Position numbers and translations under genes: made by a program. The notes beneath the pieces were generated by a model. It saw nothing but the letters and a program-made list of their open reading frames with translations. It did not search any database and had not been told where the DNA came from. Source: Kitasatospora purpeofusca (GTDB lineage Bacteria > Actinomycetota > Actinomycetes > Streptomycetales > Streptomycetaceae). From it: a stretch of 64,000 nucleotides of DNA. Positions 33,239 to 42,634 of the stretch are shown here, in pieces; the first letter of the stretch is position 1, and each line of letters starts with the position of its first letter. The stretch lies in contig NZ_JODS01000003.1 of the NCBI RefSeq assembly GCF_000718025.1, positions 1 through 64,000 on the forward strand. The letters are read 5' to 3'.

Positions 33239-34024
33239 ATGCCCTTCGTCGCCAGCCCCAGCGCCCGCGTCTCCTACACCGTGGAGGGCTCCGGCCACCC
33301 GCCGCTGGTCTTCGTGCACGGCACCGGCTTCGGCGCCGGGGGCACCTTCGGCCACCTCACCGGCGACTTCACCGACAGCCGCACCGTCCTGCTGCCGGAC
33401 TTCGCCGGCTGCGGGGACACCGAGGACGACGGCCGCGAGCTGACCCCCGAGCTGCTGGCCGAGCAGATCGCCGCCGTGATCGAGGCGGCCGGCGACGGCC
33501 CGGCCGACGTGGTCGGCTTCTCGCTCGGCTCGGTGGTCGCCGCGACCCTCGCCGCGCTCCGCCCGGAGCTGGTGCGCAGCCTGGTCCTCACCGCCGGCTG
33601 GAGCCGCCCGGACGACGCCTACCTGCGCAACCACATGACCACCTGGCGGGCCATCAGCGGCGACGCCGAGGCCTTCGGCCGGTTCGGCACCCTGACCGCG
33701 TTCAGCCGCGACCACCTGAACTCGCTGGAGCCCGACGCGCTCGAGGGCATCATCAAGGGCAACGAGCCCACCGAGGGCGCGCTGCGCCACATCGACCTCA
33801 ACCTGAGCGCCGACATCCGCCCGCTGCTGCCCCGGATCACCGCCCGCACCCTGGTGATCGGCTGCACCCAGGACGCCACCGTCCCGGTCGGGCTCTCCCG
33901 CGAGCTGGCCGACGCCATCGCCGGCAGCACCTACGCGGAGATCGACAGCGGCCACGTGGTCGTCTACGAGCAGGGCGCCGAGTGGTCCCGGCTGGTCCGC
34001 GAGTTCGTCCTCCAGGAGGGCTAG
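33239..34024 (+). CDS. Alpha/beta hydrolase
   Basis: A 261-residue alpha/beta hydrolase with nucleophile Ser in GFSLGS, oxyanion-hole HGTGFG, acid Asp in CTQDATV and His in IDSGHVV, all in order. The size and lack of a lid insertion resemble small esterases and C-C hydrolases. ATG 33239 follows GAGGAGAACC. It ends the quinone reductase-MFS-hydrolase run. An unusual palindrome array begins 16 bases after its stop. Confidence 0.9.
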   Translation: MPFVASPSARVSYTVEGSGHPPLVFVHGTGFGAGGTFGHLTGDFTDSRTVLLPDFAGCGDTEDDGRELTPELLAEQIAAVIEAAGDGPADVVGFSLGSVVAATLAALRPELVRSLVLTAGWSRPDDAYLRNHMTTWRAISGDAEAFGRFGTLTAFSRDHLNSLEPDALEGIIKGNEPTEGALRHIDLNLSADIRPLLPRITARTLVIGCTQDATVPVGLSRELADAIAGSTYAEIDSGHVVVYEQGAEWSRLVREFVLQEG

Positions 34025-34039
34025 AGCTTTGCCGAGGCG

Positions 34040-34107
34040 ACTTTGCAAAGAGTGACTTTGCAAAGTCCTGGCGCACTTTGCAAAGTCACCTCGGGGCTTT
34101 GCAAAGT
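34040..34107. repeat. Array of four ACTTTGCAAAGT palindromes
   Basis: Copies at 34040-34051 (last base A), 34055-34066 and 34075-34086 (perfect) and 34096-34107 (first base G), with a half-copy at 34026. Palindrome centres are 15, 20 and 21 bases apart. It sits between the hydrolase stop and the PH-domain gene. AT-rich palindromes this dense are very unlike the surrounding sequence, so a regulator-binding array is likely. Confidence 0.75.
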
Positions 34108-34225
34108 GCGCGCGGGCACCTCCCCGGTCCCGCCGCGGCACCGCCCCGGCACCGCCCGGTCCCGCCCCCGGTCCCGCCCGCCCCGGGTGCCGACGCCTCG
34201 TCACCCGGGTCGTAGGGTGCCCGCC

Positions 34226-34792
34226 GTGGACGAACTGATATTCCGGGGGCGGGACCGCTACCGCCCGTCCTGGTCGCAGCTGGCGATCGTGCTCGTACTG
34301 CTGGTCGCCCAGGGGTTCGCGGCCCTGCACGGGCTCGGCACGGTGGGCTTCCTCTGGCTCGCCGGCTGCACGCTGGCGCTCTCCGCCCTGGGCCTGTGGG
34401 TCACGGTCCGCAGCTGGAGCCGGGTCGGCCCCGAGGGCATCACCATCTGCTGGGGCTTCGGGCGCGGCCGCACCTACCCCTGGGACCGGATCCGCTGGAT
34501 CGACGTCCGCACGGTCGACGCCCAGGGCGGCACCACCTCCCAGGTGCGGATGTTCATCGCCAACGGGCGGCGCCGGACCCTGCCCGGGCTGCTGCACAGC
34601 GACCTGTACCCGTCCCCGGACTTCGACGAGCAGTTCCACCGGGTCCGCAACTGGTGGGAGCTGAACACCGAGGCCTCGGCCCGGGTCGAGCCCGGGCGGC
34701 GGTTCCGGGACCGGATCACCGTGACCGTGGCCGCCGTCCTCGCCACCCTGGTCATCGCCGCCGTCGGCGCCGCCGTGATCTTCCTCCGGTAG
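34226..34792 (+). CDS. PH-domain-like (bPH_6) membrane protein
   Basis: A 188-residue protein with two transmembrane helices at about 17-60, then a bacterial PH-like beta domain (VRSWSRVGPEGITICWGFGRG, WDRIRWIDVRT) at about 62-135, and a C-terminal membrane helix. Proteins of this type are common in actinobacteria near housekeeping genes, with no defined role. GTG 34226 was chosen because upstream in-frame sequence is the palindrome array and cannot be coding. It precedes hrpA on the same strand. Confidence 0.8.
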   Translation: MDELIFRGRDRYRPSWSQLAIVLVLLVAQGFAALHGLGTVGFLWLAGCTLALSALGLWVTVRSWSRVGPEGITICWGFGRGRTYPWDRIRWIDVRTVDAQGGTTSQVRMFIANGRRRTLPGLLHSDLYPSPDFDEQFHRVRNWWELNTEASARVEPGRRFRDRITVTVAAVLATLVIAAVGAAVIFLR

Positions 34793-34952
34793 CCGCGCCG
34801 ACCGGGCCCCTCACCCACCGCGACCGCCCCGATCCGGACGGTTCCCACGGCGTGCCGGACCGCCGTTGGCAGCGGACGGGCGTCCCCTGTGACACTGGAG
34901 GCGCTCGAAAACCGAGGTGCGCTCCGCCGCCCCTCCTTGCGAACCTAGAGGG

Positions 34953-37900
34953 ATGCCCGCCGTGAGTTCTCCCGCAGTCCAGTCCGCCGCCGAGCCCGCC
35001 CGGAGCGAGGCGCCCGGCATCGGCGAGCTGGCCGCGCGCCTGCCCGAGCTGACCCTGCGCGACCAGGTCCGGATCGGCCGCCGACTGGACGGCGCCCGCC
35101 GGGTCCGCAAGGACGAGGCCCGCGCGCAGATCGCCGCCGAGATCGCCTCCGACATCGACAAGGCCGAGCTGCTGGTCGAGCGGCGGCGCGGCGCGGTGCC
35201 GGAGATCCGGTACCCCGCCGAGCTCCCGGTCAGCCAGAAGAAGGACGAGATCCTCGCCGCCGTCCGCGACCACCAGGTGGTGATCGTGGCCGGTGAGACC
35301 GGCTCCGGCAAGACCACCCAGATCCCCAAGATCTGTCTGGAGCTGGGCCGCGGCGTGCGCGGTCTGATCGGCCACACCCAGCCCCGCCGGATCGCCGCCC
35401 GCACGGTGGCCGAGCGGGTCGCCGAGGAGCTGGACAGCCCGCTCGGCGAGGCGGTCGGCTGGAAGGTCAGGTTCACCGACCAGGTCGGCCCGGACACCCT
35501 GGTCAAGCTGATGACCGACGGCATCCTGCTCGCCGAGGTCCAGACCGACCGCGAGCTGCGCCAGTACGACACCCTGATCATCGACGAGGCGCACGAGCGC
35601 AGCCTCAACATCGACTTCCTGCTCGGCTACCTCAAGCAGCTGCTGCCCCGCCGTCCCGACCTCAAGGTGATCATCACCTCGGCGACCATCGACCCCGAGC
35701 GGTTCGCCCGGCACTTCGGGGACGCCCCGATCGTCGAGGTCTCCGGCCGCACCTATCCGGTCGAGGTCCGCTACCGCCCGATCGTGGACGAGGACGAGGA
35801 CGGCGACACCGACGAGGTCGACCGCGACCGCGACCAGATCCAGGCGATCTGCGACGCCGCCGTGGAGCTCCAGGCCGAGGGGCCGGGCGACATCCTGGTC
35901 TTCCTCTCCGGCGAGCGCGAGATCCGGGACACCGCGGACGCCCTCGACAAGCTCAGGCTGAAGCACACCGAGGTCCTGCCGCTCTACGCCCGGCTGAGCT
36001 CGGCCGAGCAGCACAAGGTGTTCCAGCGCTCCTCCTCCCGCCGGATCGTGCTGGCCACCAACGTCGCCGAGACCAGCCTCACCGTCCCCGGCATCAAGTA
36101 CGTGATCGACCCGGGCAGCGCCCGGATCTCCCGGTACAGCCACCGCACCAAGGTCCAGCGGCTGCCGATCGAGGCGATCAGCCAGGCCAGCGCCAACCAG
36201 CGCAAGGGCCGCTGCGGCCGCACCTCGGACGGCATCTGCATCCGGCTCTACTCGGAGGAGGACTTCCTCTCCCGCCCGGAGTTCACGGACGCCGAGATCC
36301 TGCGCACCAACCTGGCCTCGGTCATCCTCCAGATGACCGCCGCCGGCCTCGGCGACATCGCCGCCTTCCCGTTCCTGGACCCGCCGGACTCGCGCAACAT
36401 CAAGGACGGCATCAGCCTGCTGCACGAGCTGGGCGCGCTCGACCCGGCCGAGAAGGACCTCCGCAAGCGGCTCACCCCGCTCGGCCGCAAACTGGCCCAG
36501 CTCCCGGTGGACCCGCGGATGGCCCGGATGGTGCTGGAGGCGGACCGCAACGGCTGTGTCCGGGACGTCATGGTGATCGCCGCCGCGCTCTCCATCCAGG
36601 ACCCGCGCGAGCGCCCCGCCGAGAAGCGCCAGGCCGCCGACGAGCGGCACCGCCGGTTCAGCTCCGAGAGCTCCGACTTCCTCGCCTTCCTCGCCATGTG
36701 GCGCTACGTGCGCGAGCAGCAGCGCGAGCTCTCCTCCTCCGCGTTCCGCCGGATGTGCAAGGCCGAGTTCCTCAACTACCTGCGGATACGGGAGTGGCAG
36801 GACATCTACTCCCAGCTGCGCACGGTCGCCAAGCAGCTCGGCGTCACCATCGAGGAGGCCCACGAGGACGCCGAGCCGGACGCGGACCGGATCCACCAGT
36901 CCCTGCTGGCCGGCCTGCTCTCGCACATCGGCCTGTTCGACGTGGAGAAGCGGGAGTACGGCGGCGCCCGGGGCGCCCGGTTCGCGGTGTTCCCCGGCTC
37001 CGGCCTGTTCAAGAAGCCGCCGCGCTGGGTGATGTCGGCCGAGCTGGTGGAGACCTCCCGGCTCTGGGCCCGGATCAACGCGAAGATCGAACCCGAGTGG
37101 GTCGAGCCGCTGGCCGCGCACCTGGTGAAGCGCAGCTACAGCGAGCCGCACTGGGAGAAGAAGTCCGGGGCCGTCCTGGCGTTCGAGAAGGTCACCCTCT
37201 ACGGGGTGCCGGTGGTCGCCGCGCGGAAGGTCAACTACGGCCGGATCGACCCGGAGCTCTGCCGCGAGCTGTTCATCCGCAACGCCCTGGTCGAGGGCGA
37301 CTGGGAGACCCACCACCGCTTCTTCGCGGAGAACCGCAAGCTGCTCGGCGAGGTCGAGGAGCTGGAGAACCGGGCCCGCCGCCGCGACATCATGGTCGAC
37401 GACCAGACCCTGTTCGAGTTCTACGACGGCCGGCTGCCCGAGGACATCGTCTCCACCCGGCACTTCGACGCCTGGTGGAAGAAGACCCGGCACGAGCAGC
37501 CCGACCTGCTCAACTTCGAGAAGTCGATGCTGATCAACGACGCCGCGGGCGGCGTCACCGAGGCCGACTACCCGGACCACTGGGTGCAGGGCAAGCTGCG
37601 GTTCGTCCTGACCTACCAGTTCGAGCCGGGCAGCGACGCGGACGGCGTGACCGTCCACATCCCGCTGCCGGTGCTCAACCAGGTCACCGCGGAGGGCTTC
37701 GACTGGCAGATCCCGGGCCTGCGCGAGGAGCTGGTGACGGCCTGGATCAAGTCGCTGCCGAAGGCGGTGCGGCGCAACTTCGTCCCCGCCCCGGACTTCG
37801 CCCGCGCGGCGCTGCGCGAGCTGAGGAACCACCAGGAGCGCCAGGAGCCGCTGCTGCCGGCCCTGGAGCACATCCTGAAGCGCCTGACGGCGGTCACCGT

Positions 37901-38951
37901 GCCTCCGGAGGCCTGGGACGAGGAGCGGGTCCCGGAGCACCTCAAGGTGACCTTCCGGGTGGTGGACGGGCGCAAGAAGCTCGCCGAGTCCAAGGACCTG
38001 GAGGAGCTGCGGCTGCGGATGAAGCCCAAGCTGAAGGAGACGCTCTCCTCGGCGGCCTCCGGCCGGGGCATCGAGCAGTCCGGGCTGACCGCCTGGCCGG
38101 CCGGGCTGCCGGTGCTCCAGCGGACCTTCGAGCAGCGTTCCCGGGGCCATTCGCTGCGCGCCTACCCGGCGCTGGTGGACGAGGGCGAGTCGGTGGGCGT
38201 GAGGCTGTTCGACACCCCGGAGGCGCAGCAGCGGGCGATGTGGGACGGCACCCGGCGGCTGCTGATGCTGTCGACGACCTCGCCCGCGAAGTCGATCCAG
38301 GGCCGGCTGGGCAACCAGGCCAAGCTGGCGCTGTCGTACAACCCGCACGGCTCGGTCCCGGCGCTGTTCGAGGACGTGGTGGCCTGTGCGGCGGACCGGC
38401 TGATGGCCCGGGCGGGCGGGCCGGCCTGGGACGAGGCGGCGTTCGCGGCGCTGCGGGACAAGGTGCGGGCGGACCTGTACGACCTCTCGGCGGACACCAC
38501 GCTGAAGACGGCGACGGCGCTGATCGCCTTCCACAAGGCGACGACCCGGCTGAAGTCGGTGAGCAGCCCGGTGCTGCTGAACGCGGTGAACGACATCCGG
38601 CTGCACCTGGCCTCGCTGGTGCACCCGGGCTTCGTGACGGCGACCGGCTGGCAGCGGCTGCCGGACCTCAAGCGCTATCTGCTGGCGGTGGACCGCCGGC
38701 TGGAGGCGCTGCCCAACCATCCGCAGCGGGACGCCCAGCAGCTGCTGAAGGTGCAGCAGGTCCAGCAGGCCTACGGGGAGCTGCTGGCGGCGGTGCCGGC
38801 CGGGCAGCAGCCCTCGGCGGAGGTGCTGGCGATCCGCTGGATGATCGAGGAGCTGCGGGTCAGCTTCTTCGCCCAGTCGCTGGGCACCCCGTCGCCGGTG
38901 TCCGAGAAGCGGATCCTGAAGGCCATGGAGGCGGCCAGGGCCGCGCTCTGA
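34953..38951 (+). CDS. hrpA: ATP-dependent RNA helicase HrpA
   Basis: A 1332-residue DEAH/RHA-family RNA helicase. Walker A AGETGSGKTTQIPK is at about 113-126, motif II DEAH near 210, motif III SAT near 245, and motif VI QRKGRCGRTSDG near 415, followed by the HA2 and OB-fold regions and a long DUF3418 C-terminal domain typical of HrpA. In E. coli HrpA acts on RNA, including collided ribosomes. The ATG at 34953 is chosen; GTG 34962 is possible. Its neighbours bldC and tRNA-Asp are conserved here in streptomycetes. Confidence 0.96.
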   Translation: MPAVSSPAVQSAAEPARSEAPGIGELAARLPELTLRDQVRIGRRLDGARRVRKDEARAQIAAEIASDIDKAELLVERRRGAVPEIRYPAELPVSQKKDEILAAVRDHQVVIVAGETGSGKTTQIPKICLELGRGVRGLIGHTQPRRIAARTVAERVAEELDSPLGEAVGWKVRFTDQVGPDTLVKLMTDGILLAEVQTDRELRQYDTLIIDEAHERSLNIDFLLGYLKQLLPRRPDLKVIITSATIDPERFARHFGDAPIVEVSGRTYPVEVRYRPIVDEDEDGDTDEVDRDRDQIQAICDAAVELQAEGPGDILVFLSGEREIRDTADALDKLRLKHTEVLPLYARLSSAEQHKVFQRSSSRRIVLATNVAETSLTVPGIKYVIDPGSARISRYSHRTKVQRLPIEAISQASANQRKGRCGRTSDGICIRLYSEEDFLSRPEFTDAEILRTNLASVILQMTAAGLGDIAAFPFLDPPDSRNIKDGISLLHELGALDPAEKDLRKRLTPLGRKLAQLPVDPRMARMVLEADRNGCVRDVMVIAAALSIQDPRERPAEKRQAADERHRRFSSESSDFLAFLAMWRYVREQQRELSSSAFRRMCKAEFLNYLRIREWQDIYSQLRTVAKQLGVTIEEAHEDAEPDADRIHQSLLAGLLSHIGLFDVEKREYGGARGARFAVFPGSGLFKKPPRWVMSAELVETSRLWARINAKIEPEWVEPLAAHLVKRSYSEPHWEKKSGAVLAFEKVTLYGVPVVAARKVNYGRIDPELCRELFIRNALVEGDWETHHRFFAENRKLLGEVEELENRARRRDIMVDDQTLFEFYDGRLPEDIVSTRHFDAWWKKTRHEQPDLLNFEKSMLINDAAGGVTEADYPDHWVQGKLRFVLTYQFEPGSDADGVTVHIPLPVLNQVTAEGFDWQIPGLREELVTAWIKSLPKAVRRNFVPAPDFARAALRELRNHQERQEPLLPALEHILKRLTAVTVPPEAWDEERVPEHLKVTFRVVDGRKKLAESKDLEELRLRMKPKLKETLSSAASGRGIEQSGLTAWPAGLPVLQRTFEQRSRGHSLRAYPALVDEGESVGVRLFDTPEAQQRAMWDGTRRLLMLSTTSPAKSIQGRLGNQAKLALSYNPHGSVPALFEDVVACAADRLMARAGGPAWDEAAFAALRDKVRADLYDLSADTTLKTATALIAFHKATTRLKSVSSPVLLNAVNDIRLHLASLVHPGFVTATGWQRLPDLKRYLLAVDRRLEALPNHPQRDAQQLLKVQQVQQAYGELLAAVPAGQQPSAEVLAIRWMIEELRVSFFAQSLGTPSPVSEKRILKAMEAARAAL

Positions 38952-39097
38952 CCCCTCGGCCTCCCTCCGGCCCGCCTGAGCTGCGGACGGGCCGGAGGGG
39001 GCGCCCGGGAGCCGGTTCGACCTGGGGGCCCCGCATGGGCTACAGTCTGTCTTGTTCGCAGCGCGGCAAGCGAAGCGGACAGATCAGGAAACACTCT

Positions 39098-39171
39098 GGT
39101 CCTGTGGAGCAGTTGGTTAGCTCGCCACCCTGTCAAGGTGGAGGTCGCGGGTTCAAGTCCCGTCAGGATCG
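39098..39171 (+). tRNA. tRNA-Asp (anticodon GTC)
   Basis: A 74-base cloverleaf. The acceptor GGTCCTG pairs with CAGGATC (one G-T), the anticodon arm CCACC-CTGTCAA-GGTGG carries GTC at 39132-39134, and the T arm has GGTTCAAGT. The discriminator base is G, as required for tRNA-Asp; CCA is not encoded. Confidence 0.97.
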
Positions 39172-39178
39172 CCGTAGC

Positions 39179-39214
39179 CGAGAGGCCCGGAACCGTTTGG
39201 TTCCGGGCCTCTCG
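39179..39214 (+). terminator. Terminator of tRNA-Asp
   Basis: A perfect 16-base stem (39179-39194 with 39199-39214) and loop GTTT lie eight bases after the tRNA. Confidence 0.92.
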
Positions 39215-39507
39215 CGTTTCACCGGCCCCTCCTCTATCCCGGAGTGGGCCCGGATCACAAGTGAACGCCCGCGTGACGGTCGTCACGTACCCCTTTCGGG
39301 AACCGACCGTTCGGGCACCCTTCCCCCAGCCCGCTAATTTAATATGTAAAATTGTACTGTTATTCACAGTAAATCCCCCCCACCTCCCCACCATCGAATC
39401 GTTATCCGGAGTTCAACATTCCGGTGGATCGCGCGAGTACGACAGTCGATCCGACGACCGGTGCGGCCGGTTCGACAGAGCTGTAGAAGAAGTGCGCGGG
39501 CACAGAA

Positions 39508-39555
39508 AAAGGGGCTGCTTACCGGACCCGGCGGAGTCCGGTAAGCAGCCCCTTT
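39508..39555 (-). terminator. Terminator of bldC
   Basis: A perfect 20-base stem (39508-39527 with 39536-39555), eight-base loop, lies just beyond the bldC stop, followed on that strand by a short T-run. Confidence 0.93.
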
Positions 39556-39579
39556 CGAAGAGCCTTGAGCGAGGCTCTG

Positions 39580-39786
39580 TCAGGCCTCGGTTCGCTGGGC
39601 CGGAATACCGGCCAGCAGGGCGCGCACCTCCGCCTCACGGTATCGGCGGTGCCCGCCCAGCGTGCGGATGGACGTGAGCTTGCCGGCCTTGGCCCAGCGC
39701 GTCACGGTCTTGGGATCCACACGGAACATGGTGGCGACCTCTGCCGGCGTCAGCAGAGGTTCGGCATCGGGGGTACGAGCGGTCAT
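39580..39786 (-). CDS. bldC: Developmental regulator BldC (MerR-like DNA-binding protein)
   Basis: A 68-residue protein consisting of a single winged helix-turn-helix of the MerR type (LTPAEVATMFRVDPKTVTRW, GGHRRYREAEVRALL). BldC binds head-to-tail on direct repeats and delays the switch from vegetative growth to sporulation in Streptomyces. Length and sequence pattern match the streptomycete protein, and the order hrpA-bldC-hypothetical-dehydrogenase is the conserved one. CGAGGAGG lies before the ATG at 39786. A long AT-richer region upstream probably carries its promoters. Confidence 0.97.
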   Translation of the reverse strand: MTARTPDAEPLLTPAEVATMFRVDPKTVTRWAKAGKLTSIRTLGGHRRYREAEVRALLAGIPAQRTEA

Positions 39787-40328
39787 GAGCGGCCTCCTCG
39801 GGAGAACCGAACCAGGGCGGTTCTATCCTTCAAATTCTGCACCTTGGCCCGCGATGCCCGAAATGGCATAGACGGGCCGAGTCGGTTATAGGACGAACGG
39901 CTTGTCCTGGTGTCTACAACTACACCATCCGTCCAGCCCTATCGACCAAACCGCCAAAATTGACCCCTCACGGGTTCAAGGCCGACGGATGGCGATGGAC
40001 CACCCCATAACGGGCAGTCACCTTATAGTGACATTCGGTTACGAGAGGACCAGACCCGCCGTTTTCCCGCAAAGCGCACATCGACTCCAGAACCACCCAA
40101 AAGTGGGCACGCTCGCGTGAAGTTGGGCTGGTTGTCCCATTTTTGCACATAGGGGTAAGTTCGCGTCAACGGTGAGTAGTGTCACGTTCGGTAGGTATTG
40201 ACCCGAACCAGGACCTTGGTCATGCGGCTCGGGCCGTAGGACTCTTACAGTCTTACAAGTACCACCGACACCCCCACCGGCCAGCGATGACGCCGCCTCG
40301 GCCCGGCCCTCCCACCGGCCCCGGCCGC
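39787..40328. other. Long bldC upstream region, no gene seen
   Basis: This 540-base region is markedly less GC-rich than its flanks and lacks a credible reading frame. It should hold the bldC promoter(s). An inverted repeat GTCAC-CTTATA-GTGAC lies at about 40017-40032 and a direct repeat CTTACAGTCTTACA near 40241-40254. BldC and other developmental regulators favour such AT-richer targets, but I cannot assign sites. Confidence 0.6.
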
Positions 40329-41240
40329 TCAGTTGGCGTGGCGCAGCGCCAGCACCCGCCGCCAGCGCACGGTCAGCGCCTCGTACGCGCGCAGCGCCTC
40401 CGCCGTGTCACCCGCCCGCAGCGCCCGCAGCCCGTCCTCGAGCTCCCCCGCCGAACGGTCGGCCAACAGCCGCTCCGGCCCCAGCAGATGCACCAGCCCC
40501 CCGTAGTCCAGTTCCACCAGCGACCGCGGATGGAACTCCTCCAGCCATCGCCCGACCTGCTCCGCCCCCCGCACCAGCTCCCCTTCCGGCACCGCCTCGC
40601 GCAGCGCCCGGTACGCCCGGGCCACTCGGCGGCGCGCCTGCGCCATGGGCGTCAGATAGAACAGTGACGCCCCGTCCCCCCGTTCCCCTTCCTCACCCTT
40701 CTCCCCCCTCTCTGCGGGAACGAAGCATCGATCCTCGTCCCCGAACGGGAGGAACCAGCGCACCGGCACCTCCCAGCGGTTGGTGAGGATCCACGGCCGG
40801 GCGTCCGGGTGCTCGGCCCGCCAGCGCTCCCGGTCCGCCTCCGCCACCTCCCGAGTGGCCGGCGGCAGCGCGGTGTCCAGCAGCGCCACCGGCGCCGCCG
40901 CCCGCAGCTCCTCCAGCGCCTGCCAGGTGCGCAGCCTGGTCGCCCAGGGGCAGACGTACAGCACCCCGTCCACCAGCCGGACGAAGGCCCGCTCGGCCTC
41001 CCGGTCCGGCAGCGCCCGCGGGGTCCGGCCGATCAGCTCGGCCAGCGCCGAGCGCTGCTCCGCGAGGGCCGCCGCGGCCACCGAGCGGCCCGCCTCGGGC
41101 GCGTCGGGACCGTGCTCCGCCGCGTAGGCCTGCCAACGCGCCCGCTCGGGCTCCGGGTAGGCGGCCAGCGGCTCGTAGACCCGCAGGTGCGCGGCGTAGG
41201 GCGGCAGCACGGAGGTACGGACGACGGTCACGTCCTGCAT
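40329..41240 (-). CDS. Conserved streptomycete protein of unknown function
   Basis: A 303-residue soluble protein found at this position between bldC and the branched-chain dehydrogenase. It is Arg/Glu/Ala-rich and mainly helical, with a conserved central block VDGVLYVCPWATRLRTW, a PWILTNRWEVPVRWFLPF segment, and a charged linker of Glu/Gly/Lys near 195-205. I recognise no catalytic motif, signal peptide or membrane helix. ATG 41240 begins the conserved part. The divergent dehydrogenase promoter region separates it from the next gene. Confidence 0.8.
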   Translation of the reverse strand: MQDVTVVRTSVLPPYAAHLRVYEPLAAYPEPERARWQAYAAEHGPDAPEAGRSVAAAALAEQRSALAELIGRTPRALPDREAERAFVRLVDGVLYVCPWATRLRTWQALEELRAAAPVALLDTALPPATREVAEADRERWRAEHPDARPWILTNRWEVPVRWFLPFGDEDRCFVPAERGEKGEEGERGDGASLFYLTPMAQARRRVARAYRALREAVPEGELVRGAEQVGRWLEEFHPRSLVELDYGGLVHLLGPERLLADRSAGELEDGLRALRAGDTAEALRAYEALTVRWRRVLALRHAN

Positions 41241-41473
41241 CGTCCCACGCACCCCCCGCCGCCCGGGAGCAGTCGGTCGGACCGGTCCGGTGACGGCCCG
41301 TTCGCGGACGCACCCGAAGTGCGCGAACGGGCTGATGGCGGCCCTGCCGTCCCAGCATCCGGACAGTGGTACCGAGCTTCGCCAAGGGGGCGGACCGGCG
41401 GGGCCCGCGCGACTACGCTTCGCCTTAGGCGCCCGCACCACCGCAGCGGGCCTCGAATACTGGAGTCACCACA

Positions 41474-42634
41474 GTGACCGACGTACAGACCGCCGCCACC
41501 ACGCACTCCGCACCCGGCGTGCTCGGCAGGATCTTCGGCAACTCCCAGGACGGCGCCACCGGCGACGGCCACGAGCAGGTCGTGCTCTGCCACGACCGCT
41601 CCTCCGGACTGAAGGCGATCATCGCCATCCACTCCACCGCCCTCGGCCCGGCCCTCGGCGGGACCCGGTTCTTCCCGTACGCCTCCGAGGAGGCGGCGCT
41701 GGAGGACGCGCTCAACCTGTCCCGCGGCATGTCCTACAAGAACGCGCTCGCCGGCCTCGACCTCGGCGGCGGCAAGGCCGTCATCATCGGCGACCCGAAC
41801 AAGGTCAAGAACGAGGCGATGCTCCGCGCCTACGGCCGCTTCGTCGAGTCGCTGCGCGGCCGCTACATCACCGCCTGCGACGTGGGCACCTACGTCCAGG
41901 ACATGGACGTCGTGGCGCGCGAGACCGAGTTCGTGACCGGCCGCTCGCCCGAGAACGGCGGCGCCGGGGACTCCTCCATCCTCACCGCCTTCGGCGTCTT
42001 CCAGGGCATGCGCGCCTCCGCCCAGGCCCGCTGGGGCCAGCCGACCCTGCGCGGCAAGCGCGTGGGCGTCGCCGGCGTCGGCAAGGTCGGCCACTACCTC
42101 GTCGGCCACCTGGTCGCGGACGGCGCCGTCGTGGTCGTCACCGACCCCTTCGAGGCCGCCGTCAACCGCGTGCGGGCGGCCCACCCGGAGGTGGAGGTCG
42201 TCGCCGACACCGCCGCGCTGCTCCAGGCCAAGCTGGACGTCTACGCCCCCTGTGCGCTCGGTGGCGCCCTGACCGACGACACCGTGGCCGCGCTGGGCGA
42301 GTTCGGCACCTCGGTCGTCTGCGGCGCCGCGAACAACCAGCTGGCCCACCCGGGCGTCGAGAAGGACCTCGCCGACCGCGGCCTGCTCTACGCCCCGGAC
42401 TACCTGGTGAACTCCGGCGGTGTCATCCAGGTCGCCGACGAGATCGACGGCTTCAACTTCGAGCGCGCCAAGAACAAGGCGACGAAGATCTTCGACACCA
42501 CCCTGGAGATCTTCACCCGGGCCGCCGCCGACGGCGTGCCGCCGGCCGTCGCGGCCGACCGTCTCGCGGAGAAGCGGATGCGCGAGATCAGCGCGCTGCG
42601 CTCGGTGCTGCTGCCGGCCGCCCGCCGGGGCTGA
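41474..42634 (+). CDS. vdh: Valine/leucine (branched-chain amino acid) dehydrogenase
   Basis: A 386-residue Glu/Leu/Phe/Val dehydrogenase that deaminates branched-chain amino acids with NAD+, supplying acyl starters for fatty acids and polyketides. The catalytic Lys lies in LDLGGGKAVI near residue 101, the dimerisation segment contains DVGTYVQDMD, and the Rossmann motif is VGVAGVGKVG near 196. It starts at GTG 41474 with a weak ribosome site. In Streptomyces the orthologue at this locus is the valine dehydrogenase gene. A hairpin terminator follows. Confidence 0.93.
   Translation: MTDVQTAATTHSAPGVLGRIFGNSQDGATGDGHEQVVLCHDRSSGLKAIIAIHSTALGPALGGTRFFPYASEEAALEDALNLSRGMSYKNALAGLDLGGGKAVIIGDPNKVKNEAMLRAYGRFVESLRGRYITACDVGTYVQDMDVVARETEFVTGRSPENGGAGDSSILTAFGVFQGMRASAQARWGQPTLRGKRVGVAGVGKVGHYLVGHLVADGAVVVVTDPFEAAVNRVRAAHPEVEVVADTAALLQAKLDVYAPCALGGALTDDTVAALGEFGTSVVCGAANNQLAHPGVEKDLADRGLLYAPDYLVNSGGVIQVADEIDGFNFERAKNKATKIFDTTLEIFTRAAADGVPPAVAADRLAEKRMREISALRSVLLPAARRG

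Larger units (their letters stand above)
39172..39579. other. Non-coding stretch between tRNA-Asp and bldC
   Basis: No gene. It contains the tRNA terminator, an inverted repeat CGTGAC-GGTC-GTCACG (39272-39287), a sharply AT-rich island (39333-39376) with the inverted repeat TACTGT-TATTC-ACAGTA (39355-39371), and the bldC terminator. Confidence 0.7.

Noticed and set aside
34040..34107. CRISPR array
   Set aside because: Repeats are 12-base palindromes separated by only 3-9 bases, too short for spacers, and no cas genes are nearby.
34752..38720. Minus-strand frame of about 1320 codons opposite hrpA
   Set aside because: It is antisense to a clear HrpA and consists of repetitive Leu/Asp/Gly/Arg; no motif.
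39098..39171. Integration site (attB) at the tRNA-Asp 3' end
   Set aside because: No integrase gene and no downstream copy of the tRNA 3' end were seen in the window.
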